Counted from the stretch's first letter, positions 45,123 through 55,480 are shown. The stretch is 64,000 nucleotides of DNA from CAVVEC01 sp963747105 (GCA_963747105.1 CAVVEC010000007.1:310001-374000); one strand, 5' to 3'. Numbers and translations: made by a program. Notes: generated by a model from the letters alone, not told the origin.

Positions 45123-47509
45123 ATGCCGGACTACAGTTGGCCGGATGCGGAACACAGCAATCTGATCGGCAAGCGCGTCTCGCGCGTGGACTCGCCATTC
45201 AAGGTGTCGGGCCGGGCGAAGTATACCTACGACTATCACGGCGCCAACCAGCTGTTTGGCAAGATTGTGCGCTCGCCTTACGCCAAGGCGAAGATTGTCA
45301 GCATCGATACCAGCGCCGCTGAGAACGATTCCCGGAGTGAAGGCCATCGAGATCATTCAGAAGCCGGGAACAGCACAGTGCAGTGGGCGGGGGACGAAGT
45401 TGTCGCGATGGCTGCGGTGGATGAGTCGACAGCGGAAGATGCGGCCCGCCTGATCAAGGATTCAATATCAGCCGATTGCCGCTCCTGGTGAGCGATGCCG
45501 AGCCACCGGCCGGCGCGGCCGAGACCGCCGGCCCAATGAGCGAAGACGACGTCTGGGATGCGATCGACAACCAGATGCCGGACGCGGCATTTCGTTCAGT
45601 ACGTGCAGGATCACGGCGTAAGTTTCCAAGTCGAAGAGGATATGCTGAAGGAGTGTAAAGGTGAAGGACGCATCGGATGCAGTGATCGATGCTATGCGCA
45701 AGGCGCAGTATCACGGTCTGGGAGAAAGGCTTCGCACTCTTCCTATCAGAAGGCAGCGACGCAAACCGCGCGGTGATCCCGACAAGGCGTTTGCGGATGC
45801 CGAGGTGATTTCTGAGGGTCTATACGGGGCGCCGGTGATTGTCCATTGCTGTCTGGAACCGCACGGTTCGGTTTCGGAGTGGCCGGACAAAGATCACCTG
45901 TTCACTCATATTTCCACCCAGAATCTCTCCGGAATCGCGGCGCAAATGGCCGAACCTCTGGGATTTCGGCGGCGAATATTCGCGTTCATCAGGACCACAT
46001 TGGCGGTGGATTCGGCAGCAAATTTGCCGCCGATCGCTGGGACATCACCGCCGCTCGGCTTTCGAAGAAGGCGGGCGGCAAACCGGTGCGCATGATGCTG
46101 GAGCGTGACTGCTGAGCTTCAGGTCGCCGGGAGCTCGGCCTTCGGCCTACGCACGCGTGAAAGTCGCCGCCAAGAAAGACGGCACACTCACGGCATGGCA
46201 GTCGCAATCATGGGGAACGGGCGGGCCGGGCGGAGGGGGCGCGCCGCCGATTCCGTATGTTTTCAGCATCCCGAATGCAAAGAAAGAACATACCGCCATC
46301 CGCAACAATATTGGCCCGGCGCGGGCATGGCGGGCTCCCAGCCATCCACAGGCGGCGGCCATCACCATGGGCGCGCTGGATGATCTGGCGGCCAAGCTCA
46401 ATATGGACCCGCTCGAGCTGTGGCTCAAGAATCTCGACATTGCCGGGCCCCGGAAGGAAACGTATGGCGAGGAACTCGCCATCGGCGCCGAGTTGATGGG
46501 CTGGAAGGACAAGTGGCGTCCGCGCGGGCAGAATGTTTCCGGGAATCTCGCGCGTGGACTAGGGCTGTCGCTTCACACTTGGGGTGGACGTGGGCACAAC
46601 AGCGATTGCGATCTGACCATTCATCCGGATGGCTCGGTCGACGTGAAGCTGGGCAGTCAGGACATCGGGACTGGAACGCGTACCCTCATTGTCGTGGTGG
46701 CGGCGGAAACCTTGGGCGTTGCCGATTGAGGCTATCAATCTCTACATCGGAGATTCGATGTATCCGCCATCGGGCGGCTCGGGAGGCTCGACTACTCCGG
46801 GTGGTGTGAGTTCTTCCACCCGGCGGGCGGCGGTCGATGCCCGTGAAGGATTATTCGAGAAAGTGGCGCCGGCCCTCAATGCGCAGCCTGCAGATCTGGA
46901 ATGCGTCAACGGCAGCGTGCGGGTAAGAAGTGATCCCAGCCGGTCGTTGAGCTGGAAGCAAGCCTGCTCCAAGCTGGGGGCGGTGCCACTGACGGCGCGC
47001 GGCAAGAATCCCGATAAGAGCAAGCCTCCGGATCTCACCAACAGCGGTGTCGGCGGCGTAGGCATGGCCGATGTGGAAGTCGATCTGGAAACCGGCATTG
47101 TGAAAGTGAAGAAGATGGTCGCCGTCCAGGATTGCGGTTTGATCATCGACTTGAAAACGGCCGAGAGCAGTTGTTACGGCGCTATGATCATGGGCATCAG
47201 CACGCGCTGTTCGAAGAGAAAATGATGGACCAGAACAGCGGGAGGATGCTGAATCCGAACATGGAATTCTACCGGCTGGCGGGATTGAACGACATTCCGG
47301 AGCTGGTGGTTCACATGATGACCGGTCCGGGCTACGATGAGCGCGGAGTCATCGGACTGGGTGAGCCGCCGGTTATTTCTCCGGGAGCTGCCATCTCCAA
47401 TGCTGTAGCCAACGCGATCGGGGTGCGCGTTCCATTCTTACCGATCACCCCGGACAAAGTGCTCGCTGCTCTCGAGCAGAAGAATGCGAGCGGGAAGGCA
47501 GGCGCCTGA
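45123..47509 (+). CDS. Molybdenum hydroxylase large (Moco) subunit (many frameshifts)
   Basis: Catalytic molybdopterin subunit. ATG 45123 lies 3 bases after the iron-sulfur subunit stop. Across frames: ERRVSRVD-like SKRVSRVDSPFKVSGRAKYT segment near 45165, IVRSPYAKAKIVSIDT, QWAGDEVVAMAAVDESTAED, VIVHCCLEPHGSVSEWPD, FTHISTQNLSGIAAQMAEPL, VHQDHIGGGFGSKFAADRW, RAPSHPQAAAITMGALDDLA, LGSQDIGTGTRTLIVVVAAE and the C-terminal GLGEPPVISPGAAISNAVAN, which carries the catalytic Glu. Ten or so frame changes. The substrate (aldehyde, purine or N-heterocycle) cannot be told. Confidence 0.87.
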
Positions 47510-48498
47510 TGAGACCGTTTGAATATGCCAGCCCAACTACCAAGGAACAGGCGGTCGGCTTGCTCGGTACCAATTGGGGACAGGCGGAAATTCTGGCTGG
47601 CGGCACGGACCTGCTGGCCTTGATGAAAGATGATGTCGTTCATCCTAAGCGGCTCGTGAACATCAAGGACATTAAGGATCTTCGACGGCGTCGCGCTCGA
47701 ATGCGCAAGGGACTTCGCATTGGGGCGCTCACCACACTCGGTGATTTGGCCGACAATGCGGATGTGATTCAAGACTATCCCGCGTTGGCGGATGCACTGA
47801 ACGAGGCCGCCAGCCCGCAAATTCGCAACATGGCGACACTCGGTGGCAATCTGTGCCAGCGTCCGCGGTGCTGGTATTTCCGCGGCGGCTTCGGTCTGCT
47901 GCCGAAAGATGAGTCCGGTAAGGATCTTGTCAGCGCAAGGGGAAAACCGTTTCCACGCGATTCTGGGCAACAACGGTCTGGCGAAGTTCGTCAGCCCCTC
48001 GACGATTGCTCCCGTGCTGATTGCTTACGGGGCTTCGCTGCGGATGGTCGGGCCCAAAGGAACGCGCGAGCTTCCTCTGGAGAAGTTTTTCTGATCCCTA
48101 GAACTGATAGCGAGCGCGAGCACAATCTTAGGCCCAACGAGATCATCTCTGAGGTGGTTGATCCCCGCGCCCGGGAGTCAGCGTGTCGCGCACTATGAAG
48201 TGCGGCAGAAGCGGCGTTCGATTGGCCGCTCGCCGTGGCGGCGGTCGCGCTCAAGATGAATGGATCAAGGGTACAATCGGCGCGAGTTGTCATGGGACAC
48301 GTTGCGCCGGTGCCATGGATTTCTGCCGAGGCTGAGGAAATCTTGGTGGGACAAAGCAATTTCCGAAGTACAGCCAAAGCCGCCGCCGATGCCGCGCTGG
48401 AAAATGCCAGGCCCCTCCGCCACAATGCTTACAAGGTTCAGCTGGCACGAGTCGCTGTGAAACGAGCCATTCTGAAAGCTGCGGGAGGTATCGCATGA
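47509..48498 (+). CDS. Molybdenum hydroxylase FAD subunit (frameshifted)
   Basis: FAD-binding subunit of the same complex. Its ATG overlaps the large-subunit stop (TGATG at 47507-47511), a sign of translational coupling. Segments: MRPFEYASPTTKEQAVGLL, FAD motif AEILAGGTDLLALMKDDVV, LRIGALTTLGDLADN, SPQIRNMATLGGNLCQRPRC, GPKGTRELPLEKFF and the C-terminal lobe VVMGHVAPVPWISAEAEEIL. Frame changes near 47690, 47935, 48095 and 48190. The CQRPRCWYFR stretch is typical of subunits that carry an extra [4Fe-4S] cluster, as in PaoB. Confidence 0.87.
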
Positions 48499-48747
48499 TG
48501 GCGACACGAAAACGCGGAAGTCCGATCGCTTCAATACCATCATCCGGAACTTTGTTCATCTTTGCGCTGGAAAGGGCAGTTTATTTTGGCCGAGTCCGAT
48601 CCGACGGTGCCTTCATCCAATGAAGGCTTGTTCTGGTGTATCCACACTCAGACCTGCATCGGGCCGGACGGTAAGTTGGCGGAGCCGGGTAATTGTTCGT
48701 CCTCCCGCCGAAAATGTCATGGTACGGGGAAGTGCGGTAGCGAGTAG
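48495..48747 (+). CDS. Possible small Cys-rich protein, frameshifted
   Basis: Directly after the FAD subunit, with ATGATG overlapping its stop. The first frame gives a short start (MMATRK); a second frame then reads SDRFNTIIRNFVHLCAGKG, and a third gives LFWCIHTQTCIGPDGKLAEP followed by GNCSSSRRKCHGTGKC. Six or so cysteines suggest a small metal-binding or disulfide protein. As every frame is interrupted the reconstruction is uncertain. Confidence 0.3.
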
Positions 48748-48806
48748 CTGGTAGCGAGGAGTTGGTAGTCAGGAGGCAGGGCTAGCTGCCAGCCACTGGC
48801 CCCTAG
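48730..48806. repeat. GTAGC/GGAG intergenic repeat with hairpin
   Basis: Direct GTAGC and AGGAG-type units are followed by GGCAGGGCTAGCTGCC, a self-complementary block, and by TAGCTAC, complementary to the start of the element (GTAGCTGG). It lies between the molybdenum hydroxylase genes and the convergent kinase gene, and resembles the elements at 17866, 28286 and 31963. Confidence 0.4.
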
Positions 48807-51643
48807 CTACTGCACTTTCGCGTACTCGGCCTTGGCCTCGCGCAACAAGGGAACGTCAGGGTCGGCATCTTTCCACATGGCGAGGAAGTTCTGATACTCG
48901 ATCCGACTGCGAGGCTTGTCATCTTGCAGGGCGTAGGCCCGCCGAGCCCCAGATGGGCTAAAGGCACCGAGATATCAATGCCAATAAAGCCTTGTAAGTC
49001 CAGAATCTTCTGGAATTCCTTGGCCGCCTCGCCGCCCTGCCGGGCCTCCAGGTAGGAAATGCCGCGGGCATAAAGCACTCCGGAATTGGCGCGCGCGTAC
49101 AATTCTGCCGTGTCCAGAAGATCGATGGCCTTTGCCGCATCCCCATGACGGAGATCCACGACGGCGCGAATCAACGGAGCGGTTACGAACTGGGCCAGAG
49201 TGTCGTTAGGACGCCTCTGCGCGATATCATCAGCTAAAGCCAACGCCCTCTTTTCTTCTTTCAAGAGTGCGAAGACGATCCCGGCATTGGATTCCAGGCT
49301 GATGGAATGAGAGAGCTTGAGCGTTTCCTCCGCCATGCTCAGCGCCGGTGCCCGGTTTCCCACAACCGCTTCCCAGACCGCCTGACTGGCGACGGCATTG
49401 ACTCCCGATTCCGTCAGCCCCAGCCCGTTCGCCTCCTCCTGTGCCTTGTGCGTGAGGTCACGGGCCTTGCTCATCTGTCCGCGAGCCCCGGCCAAGCTCG
49501 CCTCAGTAGTCAGAGCAGCAAATTCTCCTCCCGGGACCGCTCTCGTCAGTTCCAGTTCTCGATCCATGGCTGCGGTATCGTTTTGCGCCCATGCGAGATT
49601 TGCCAACGGTAAATAGACCCCTGGCCCACCGAGTTTGTGCTGCACCGCCTGATTCAAGACGGCTTTGGCCTCTTCGAGTCGGTTCAGGCCCGCGTAAGCG
49701 GCCGCGGCGTTGGCATAGCCGCTCACATTGTCGGGATCGATCTCGAGTGCCTGCTGCGTATTCCGCAGCGCGTTTTCGAACTGACCCAGCGTCAGGTAGA
49801 TGCTGGCCAGGTTGTTATACGGAATCGAATCGCGGGGATAAGTCTGCTTGTAGAGTTCCAGCGCTGTGATCCCTTTGTCCAGTTGCCCGGAATCCGCGTA
49901 ATAGTGCGACATAATATAAAGCTTTTCGTGCTCGCTGGCCCGGTCCCGCAACTCGAATGCCTTCTGCCGGTTTTGTTCGGAAAGATCGGTCTGGCCCAGG
50001 TTGCCGTAGACCGAGCCCAGGCGGGCATAGGCCATGGCGAAATTAGGGTCGAGTTCCACAGCGCGTTGATAAAGCGGCAGCGCCCCCAGTTCGTCGCCCG
50101 CCAGATGTTTAGGGTCGGCGAGGCTGAATGCCTTTAGCGCTTCCAATGAAGAGGTCGTGGCCATGGACAAAGGCTTGTCGTAATTCCGCACTGAAGCCAG
50201 AGACTCACCCAACTTTCTGCGCAGGCTGGAAGTCGCCGTGTGCAGTGAGTTCAGCACGTCCTCTTTATTGCTTGCCTGCGCCTGTTCCTGAGCCAAAGAC
50301 TCACCCGTGCCGGCGTTGACTGCTTCCAGCGTGATCACGTATTGGGTGCCCAGGCCGGCGATTGAGCCGGTCAGCATGGCTTTGATTCCGTCCCTCTGAC
50401 AAATCTCCCGGCCCACTTCGCTGGTGATGCGTTCCTCCGGTGGCCGCCCCATGTATTGCAAAGTCTGCTTCACCTTCTGATCGGGGAAAACATTGAGATA
50501 CGGGGACTGTCCCAAGTCGACTTCGACGGCCTTCTTCAGGGTGCCATCAAAGACGGAATCCGCGGTCGTGTTGACGAAGTCGGTGACCAGAATGGCGTCT
50601 TTATCCGTCATCATCGCCCGGCCTCGCCGCGCGAAGAAAGTGGTCGCGAGCCCCGCGATCGCCAGCATGACGATGGCTGCCACAGCATAATTCCAAAGCC
50701 GGCGCGATTTCTGAGATGAATCCGCCGCCCGCACCCGGCTCGAAGAACTGGTCATGGCGGCGACTGCCCCCGATTCGGTATCACGCTTCAAACGCTTTAG
50801 ATCGGCGCGCACCTCGGCGGCGCTCTGATAGCGAAGCTCCCGGTCTTTCTCCAGCAATTTCGTAATGATCACTTCCAGTTGCACGGGCACGTCAGGATTC
50901 AACCGCACCGGTGGCACCGGCGTGCGATTCAGAATCGCTTCGAACAGGACTGCCGGGGTCTCACCCCGGAATGGCAACGCTCCCGTCGCCATCTCATACA
51001 GCACCGCCCCAAAGGAAAACAGATCCGTTCGCGGGTCCAGATCTTTTCCCCGCGCTTGCTCGGGCGACATGTAGGCAACCGTACCCACGGTTGACCCAGG
51101 GCTGGTCAGCAGACTTTCACCCACGGTAACGGCCGCACCCAAAGTTGTCCCGCCCAGTACAGTTTCTGGCTTGAGTAAGTGCTTGGCCAAGCCAAAGTCG
51201 AGCAACTTGGCCTGATTTCGCGTGGTGACAAAAATGTTGGCCGGCTTGATGTCGCGATGGATGATCCCCTTGGCATGTGCGGCGTCCAATGCATCCGCCG
51301 TCTGGATGCTAAGGTCCAGCAATTGATCCATTTCCATCGGCTGCGATCCGATGAGCTGCTTGAGGGTTTGTCCTTCGAGCAGTTCCATGGCGATGAAGTA
51401 ACGCCCCTCGACCTTTCCAATTTCGTAGATGGTGCAGATATTGGGATGGTTCAGGGCCGAGGCCGCCCGCGCCTCTGCCTGGAAGCGTTCCATGGCCGCC
51501 GAATCCTTCTCCAGTTCTCCTGGCAGGAACTTTAGCGCGACATGGCGCCCGAGGTTGAGATCCTCCGCCTCATACACCACACCCATGCCACCACCGCCGA
51601 GCTGGCGCAGGATGCGGTAGTGGGAAATGCTTTCACCAATCAT
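48807..51643 (-). CDS. Ser/Thr protein kinase with membrane anchor and TPR domain (one frameshift)
   Basis: About 945 residues. PknB-type kinase domain (about 8-275): LGGGGMGVVYEAED, Lys38 of VALKFLPG, catalytic HRDIKPANIFV, DFG in KLLDFGLAK, and YMSPEQARGKDLDPRTDLFS. One membrane segment (AVAAIVMLAIAGLATTFFA, about 320-340) places the C-terminal part outside: a region resembling the acidobacterial adenylate-cyclase/TPR type (ILVTDFVNTTADSVFDGTLK) and at least five TPRs from about residue 540. Near 48945 a missing base breaks the end; the corrected tail is ALQDDKPRSRIEYQNFLAM and ends at 48807. The nearest regulator is the divergent NtrC-type gene. Confidence 0.9.
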
Positions 51644-51793
51644 GTACTCAGCCGTCCCGGGGGGAACTTTGATGGTAGGCTGCGCTCGGCGCTCAAGTCA
51701 ACGCGGGGGAGTCGCACAGAAACACAAGTTGGCTGGCTCCTGGAAGCTGACGATACGGCGCCATTCCCTTCCGTAGTAAGCTAGTCATCAACA

Positions 51794-53260
51794 ATGCCCG
51801 CCGAGAAAATCATGGTAGTGGACGACGAACGCCTGGTGCGCTGGTCGCTGCGCCAAAAGTGTGAGGAGTGGGGGTATCACGTGGTCGAGGCAGAAGCTGG
51901 GGAGCCGGCGCTAAAGCTGGCGCAGCACGAGTCTCCCGACCTCGTCCTGCTGGACGTCCGTCTGCCCGATATCAGCGGCATCGAGGTGCTGGGGCAGCTC
52001 AAGAAAAATGGCGATGCTCGCGCTGTCATCATGATCACGGCGGACCCGCAACTCGATGACGTTAAGACGGCGCTCAAGCTTGGGGCGTACGACTTCGTCG
52101 GCAAGCCGCTCGATTTCGACGAGCTCAATGTCGCCATCAAGAATGCCCTGGAGACTACGCGGCTGCGCAGCGAGGTGCAGTCACTTCGCGGTGAAGTGCG
52201 GCGGCGCGCCGGTTATCACGAAGTGATTGGCTCGTCGGCCAAGATGACGGAACTGATGGCGTTCGTCCGCAAAGTTGCCGCCAGCGAGGCTACGACCATT
52301 CTTATTCAAGGTGAAAGCGGCACCGGCAAGGACTTGATCGCCAAGGCCATCCACTACGAGAGCACGCGCCAGGAAAAGCCCTTTGTGGCCATCAACTGTT
52401 CAGCCATTCCTGAGACGCTGATGGAAGCGGAACTGTTCGGTCATGAAAAGGGCGCCTTCACCGATGCCAAGCAGATGAAAAAGGGCCTCTTTGAGACGGC
52501 CGACGGCGGGACGCTTTTCCTCGACGAGATTGGCGAGCTCTCACCCTTACTGCAAGCCAAACTTCTGCGGGTGCTGGAAGACCAGATGATCCGGCGGGTG
52601 GGTGGCGTGCGCGATATGCAGGTGGATGTGCGCGTGATTGCCGCTTCCAACCGGGATTTGGAGAAGGCGGTGCGCGAGGGCCAGTTTCGCCAGGATCTTT
52701 ATTACCGGCTGGCCATCATTGCCATTTTCATTCCGCCCCTGCGTGACAGGAAGGAAGACGTTCAGCCGTTAGTGGACTTCTTTATCGAGCTCTACAACCG
52801 CAAATTCAAGAAGACGGTGCGCGGGATCACCGACGATACCAAGCGTTTGCTGCTAAGCCACAACTGGCCGGGCAATGTTCGCGAATTGAAGAATTCCATC
52901 GAGCGGGCCATGATCCTGGAGGATGAGCAGCTTCTGCATTCCGTCTATTTGCCGTTTTCCGTCGCCGAATCGGGTGGGCTCACCGCCTTCGAGCGGACCT
53001 CCCCGGCTGAGACCTCTCAGCAACTTCCGGACGGACGCACTCTCCCCCGGCTGTACATCCCGGAAGGAGGCACTTCGCTCGAAGAAGTGGAACGGGCGAT
53101 GGTCGAACTGGCGATGCGACAGGCGAACAACAATCAGACGCACGCTGCCCGCTTGCTCGACATCTCCCGCGATGCCCTGCGCTATAAGCTGAAGAAATTC
53201 GGCCTCATTCGCGGCGACGACGAAGAGAGCGAACCGCCTCTCGATCGAGCGGAGAACTAA
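51794..53260 (+). CDS. NtrC-family sigma-54-dependent response regulator
   Basis: 488 residues. Receiver domain (about 5-118) with phospho-acceptor Asp54 in DLVLLDVRLPD and Lys in DFVGKPLDF. AAA+ domain (about 140-375): Walker A IQGESGTGKDLIAKA, Walker B GGTLFLDEIGE, and the sigma-54 loop, which reads GAFTDA instead of GAFTGA. A Fis-type helix-turn-helix ends the protein (MRQANNNQTHAARLLDIS then RDALRYKLKKFGL). It activates sigma-54 promoters when phosphorylated; its kinase partner is not adjacent. ATG 51794 has no strong ribosome site. The last 90 codons are duplicated downstream at 53607-53880. Confidence 0.93.
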   Translation: MPAEKIMVVDDERLVRWSLRQKCEEWGYHVVEAEAGEPALKLAQHESPDLVLLDVRLPDISGIEVLGQLKKNGDARAVIMITADPQLDDVKTALKLGAYDFVGKPLDFDELNVAIKNALETTRLRSEVQSLRGEVRRRAGYHEVIGSSAKMTELMAFVRKVAASEATTILIQGESGTGKDLIAKAIHYESTRQEKPFVAINCSAIPETLMEAELFGHEKGAFTDAKQMKKGLFETADGGTLFLDEIGELSPLLQAKLLRVLEDQMIRRVGGVRDMQVDVRVIAASNRDLEKAVREGQFRQDLYYRLAIIAIFIPPLRDRKEDVQPLVDFFIELYNRKFKKTVRGITDDTKRLLLSHNWPGNVRELKNSIERAMILEDEQLLHSVYLPFSVAESGGLTAFERTSPAETSQQLPDGRTLPRLYIPEGGTSLEEVERAMVELAMRQANNNQTHAARLLDISRDALRYKLKKFGLIRGDDEESEPPLDRAEN

Positions 53261-53606
53261 GGAAAGTCTGATGTAGTCTCCCATGCAGGTGCGGGGCTCC
53301 CCGCTTGTGCGGAGTCTCAAAACTGGGGCTCCCGGCTGGGGGTGCCCCATTTCTCGCGTTCTGTGCGAGAAGTGGGGCCTTGCCTGTCCACCGATCTACC
53401 GCTAGAAACCAGGCTCACTCGTCACATCTCCCAATCCGGACTGAGCCTACAATTTTCACGTGCCCAGAGGCGGGGGGCCCGGCCTTTCGCGTTCTGTGCG
53501 AAGGCTGGGGCTGTTGAGGCGTGCTCAATACGAAAATCCCCGCCCTGTCGCTCCAAAACCGGGAGCGACAAGGACGGGCCACCCTCGGGAGTAAAATCGG
53601 AAAGAA
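53261..53606. other. Spacer between NtrC gene and its duplicated tail, with repeats
   Basis: About 345 bases with no gene. Two related blocks, TCTCGCGTTCTGTGCGAGAAG (about 53354-53374) and CTTTCGCGTTCTGTGCGAAGG (about 53485-53505), each form a small hairpin with loop around TTCTGT. GC-rich surroundings include CGGGGCTCCCCG (about 53292). Confidence 0.4.
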
Positions 53607-54000
53607 AGGCTGGGCCAGCCCCGAGCGGACCGCCCCGACCGAGACCTCGCAGCAACTCCCAAACGGACGCACGCTCCCGCGGCTATACATCCCGGAGGGA
53701 GGCACTTCGCTCGAGGAAGTGGAGCGGGCGATGGTGGAATTGGCCATGCGACAGGCCAATAACAATCAGACTCACGCTGCCCGGCTGCTCGACATTTCCC
53801 GCGATGCCCTGCGCTACAAGCTGAAGAAATTCGGCCTCATTCGCGCCGACGACGAAGACGATCGAGCGGCGGAGCGCAAGACTCACTTCCCGCGCAAGCT
53901 CATGATCTCGCGCCGGATTTCAGGAAACACACAACAGGCGCTGGCGCGAGTTTCGCCTCGCACTCCGGGCTCTCGAGGTGATGTGAATTGTGGACAATGA
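53521..54000 (+). CDS. Duplicated Fis-type HTH tail of the NtrC regulator
   Basis: A 159-codon frame whose middle (about 53607-53860) repeats the end of the upstream regulator: TETSQQLPNGRTLPRLYIPE and MRQANNNQTHAARLLDIS followed by RDALRYKLKKFGL. Over about 75 codons I count only two or three amino-acid changes (D to N, G to A) but about twenty silent base changes, a pattern of purifying selection. It lacks receiver and AAA+ domains, and no convincing start codon or ribosome site is seen (GTG 53521 is only the first in-frame candidate). It could make a stand-alone DNA-binding protein, or be a remnant of an older second copy. Confidence 0.5.
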   Translation: MLNTKIPALSLQNRERQGRATLGSKIGKKGWASPERTAPTETSQQLPNGRTLPRLYIPEGGTSLEEVERAMVELAMRQANNNQTHAARLLDISRDALRYKLKKFGLIRADDEDDRAAERKTHFPRKLMISRRISGNTQQALARVSPRTPGSRGDVNCGQ

Positions 54001-54039
54001 AACTTCGCCGCACGAGGGATGACCTGCAGGTATCGCTTG

Positions 54040-55305
54040 CTATTTCGGCGAGAGCTTGTACACCTCTCCCCACCCGTAAGCACCCCCGCCACCAGGGCCG
54101 TATAGATTCCCTGCATTGTCCCGCAGCAAGCCAACCACGCCAGCGCCGTCTGCTCCGTGAAACCGGTACAAGATCGTCAACTTTCCACTCTTACTCAGCT
54201 TATATATGATCCCATTTCCACCTCGGCTGCCATAACCTCCGCCGGCTGTCCCATACAGGTTCCCGTCCTTGTCGGACACAAGGTTGCCAGCGGGTTCGTA
54301 CCCGTTCTTGTAAGTCTTAGCGGCCTTGAATTTATGCAGCACGGTAAACTGCCCGCCTGGACTTAGTTTGACAATGGTTCCGCAGCCCAGACCGCCGCAC
54401 ACTCCTCCGGTGTTTCCTCCCAGCGAGGCGGTCCCGTAGAGGTTTTCATCGGCGTCCCGGAGAACGGGCCCCTCGGGCTGCCATCCATCTCCAAAAGAAA
54501 AGCGGTGCAGAACCGTCTCGCTCCAGCTTCCGTTGGAGTTCGGTGCGAGTTTGAAGACGGTACCGCAGCCATAGTACTGCGAACAACTCTGCCCGCCCTG
54601 CTCGGTGGTACCATAGAGGTTGCCGTTCGCGTCAGAAGTCAATTCGGCTAGCGGCCGGGAACCATCCGGGGAACCAGCGAAACTGTACAGCACGGTTTCG
54701 TGGCCTTTGCCATCCACCGCAAACACCGTTCCGCAACTGGCGCCGTCACCACACCGATTAGCTCCGCCTACCGGCGTAATGCCGTAGAGATTGCCTGCGG
54801 GGTCGCGAACTAGCTCCCCGAATGGCTCGAACCCGTCCGGACTCCCCTGAAAATGATGCAGCACCGTCTCTTTGTCATTTTTCCCCACCTTGAACACGAC
54901 CCCGTAGTTCTTGATGCCGCCATAGAAGATTGTACCGTAGAGGCTCCCGTACGGGCCGCGAATTACGCCCGCAGAAGGGTTGGCGCCGTCAGGGCAGGCA
55001 AAACTGTGCAGCGTAGTCAACTCACCGCTCGAGCTCAATTTGAACACCGTGCCATAGCCGGCGCCGTTCCCGGAAAACTCCGTAGTGCCATAGAGCGCGC
55101 CGGAAGTGTCCATGACCAGCGGCCCCCCGGGCGATCCGCCGTCCCCACCTCCTGTGAAGGAGTACAGAACCGTCAGCGTTTGCCCCTGGGCCACTCCGGA
55201 TAAAGCGAGAAGTAAGCCAAATGACGCTGCGCCCAAAGCGAATCTTCCAGACAGTTCATGGAATGCCGAGGCAACTTTAGATTGGAGGTTGGAGGTGGGT
55301 TTCAT
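54040..55305 (-). CDS. Secreted GloVer-repeat protein, second paralogue
   Basis: 421 residues from ATG 55305 with AGGAGATACC directly upstream. Signal peptide about 20-42 (ALSGVAQGQ). Seven repeats follow with GALYGTTE, GSLYGTIF, GNLYGITP, GNLYGTTE, ENLYGTAS, GNLYGTAG and GNLYGPGG, interleaved with GTVFKL and ETVLHxF blocks. The layout matches the protein at 39258-40535, but the last repeats are more diverged and glycine-rich. Probably a beta-propeller exported to the surface; role unknown. Confidence 0.8.
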   Translation of the reverse strand: MKPTSNLQSKVASAFHELSGRFALGAASFGLLLALSGVAQGQTLTVLYSFTGGGDGGSPGGPLVMDTSGALYGTTEFSGNGAGYGTVFKLSSSGELTTLHSFACPDGANPSAGVIRGPYGSLYGTIFYGGIKNYGVVFKVGKNDKETVLHHFQGSPDGFEPFGELVRDPAGNLYGITPVGGANRCGDGASCGTVFAVDGKGHETVLYSFAGSPDGSRPLAELTSDANGNLYGTTEQGGQSCSQYYGCGTVFKLAPNSNGSWSETVLHRFSFGDGWQPEGPVLRDADENLYGTASLGGNTGGVCGGLGCGTIVKLSPGGQFTVLHKFKAAKTYKNGYEPAGNLVSDKDGNLYGTAGGGYGSRGGNGIIYKLSKSGKLTILYRFHGADGAGVVGLLRDNAGNLYGPGGGGAYGWGEVYKLSPK

Positions 55306-55480
55306 GGTATCTCCTGGGGAAAGAAATATTACGCTGAAGTATAGCGCGAGAAGCGGTCCCGGAATCCGTGATCGCCGTCACGCGCATCAGTGACCGCTGT
55401 CGTCGACAGGCTGCACCGCAGGGAACAAGAGAGAGATTATAAGCACACACACACTCTTCATGGAGGAAAGGAATGATTAC

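Noticed and set aside
11803..48747. Programmed frameshifting as explanation of the broken genes
   Set aside because: Shifts are too many, of both signs, and not at recurrent slippery sites; assembly indels explain them more simply.
53354..53505. CRISPR-like array from the two TTCGCGTTCTGTGCGA blocks
   Set aside because: Only two copies, imperfect, about 130 bases apart, each a simple hairpin; no cas genes.
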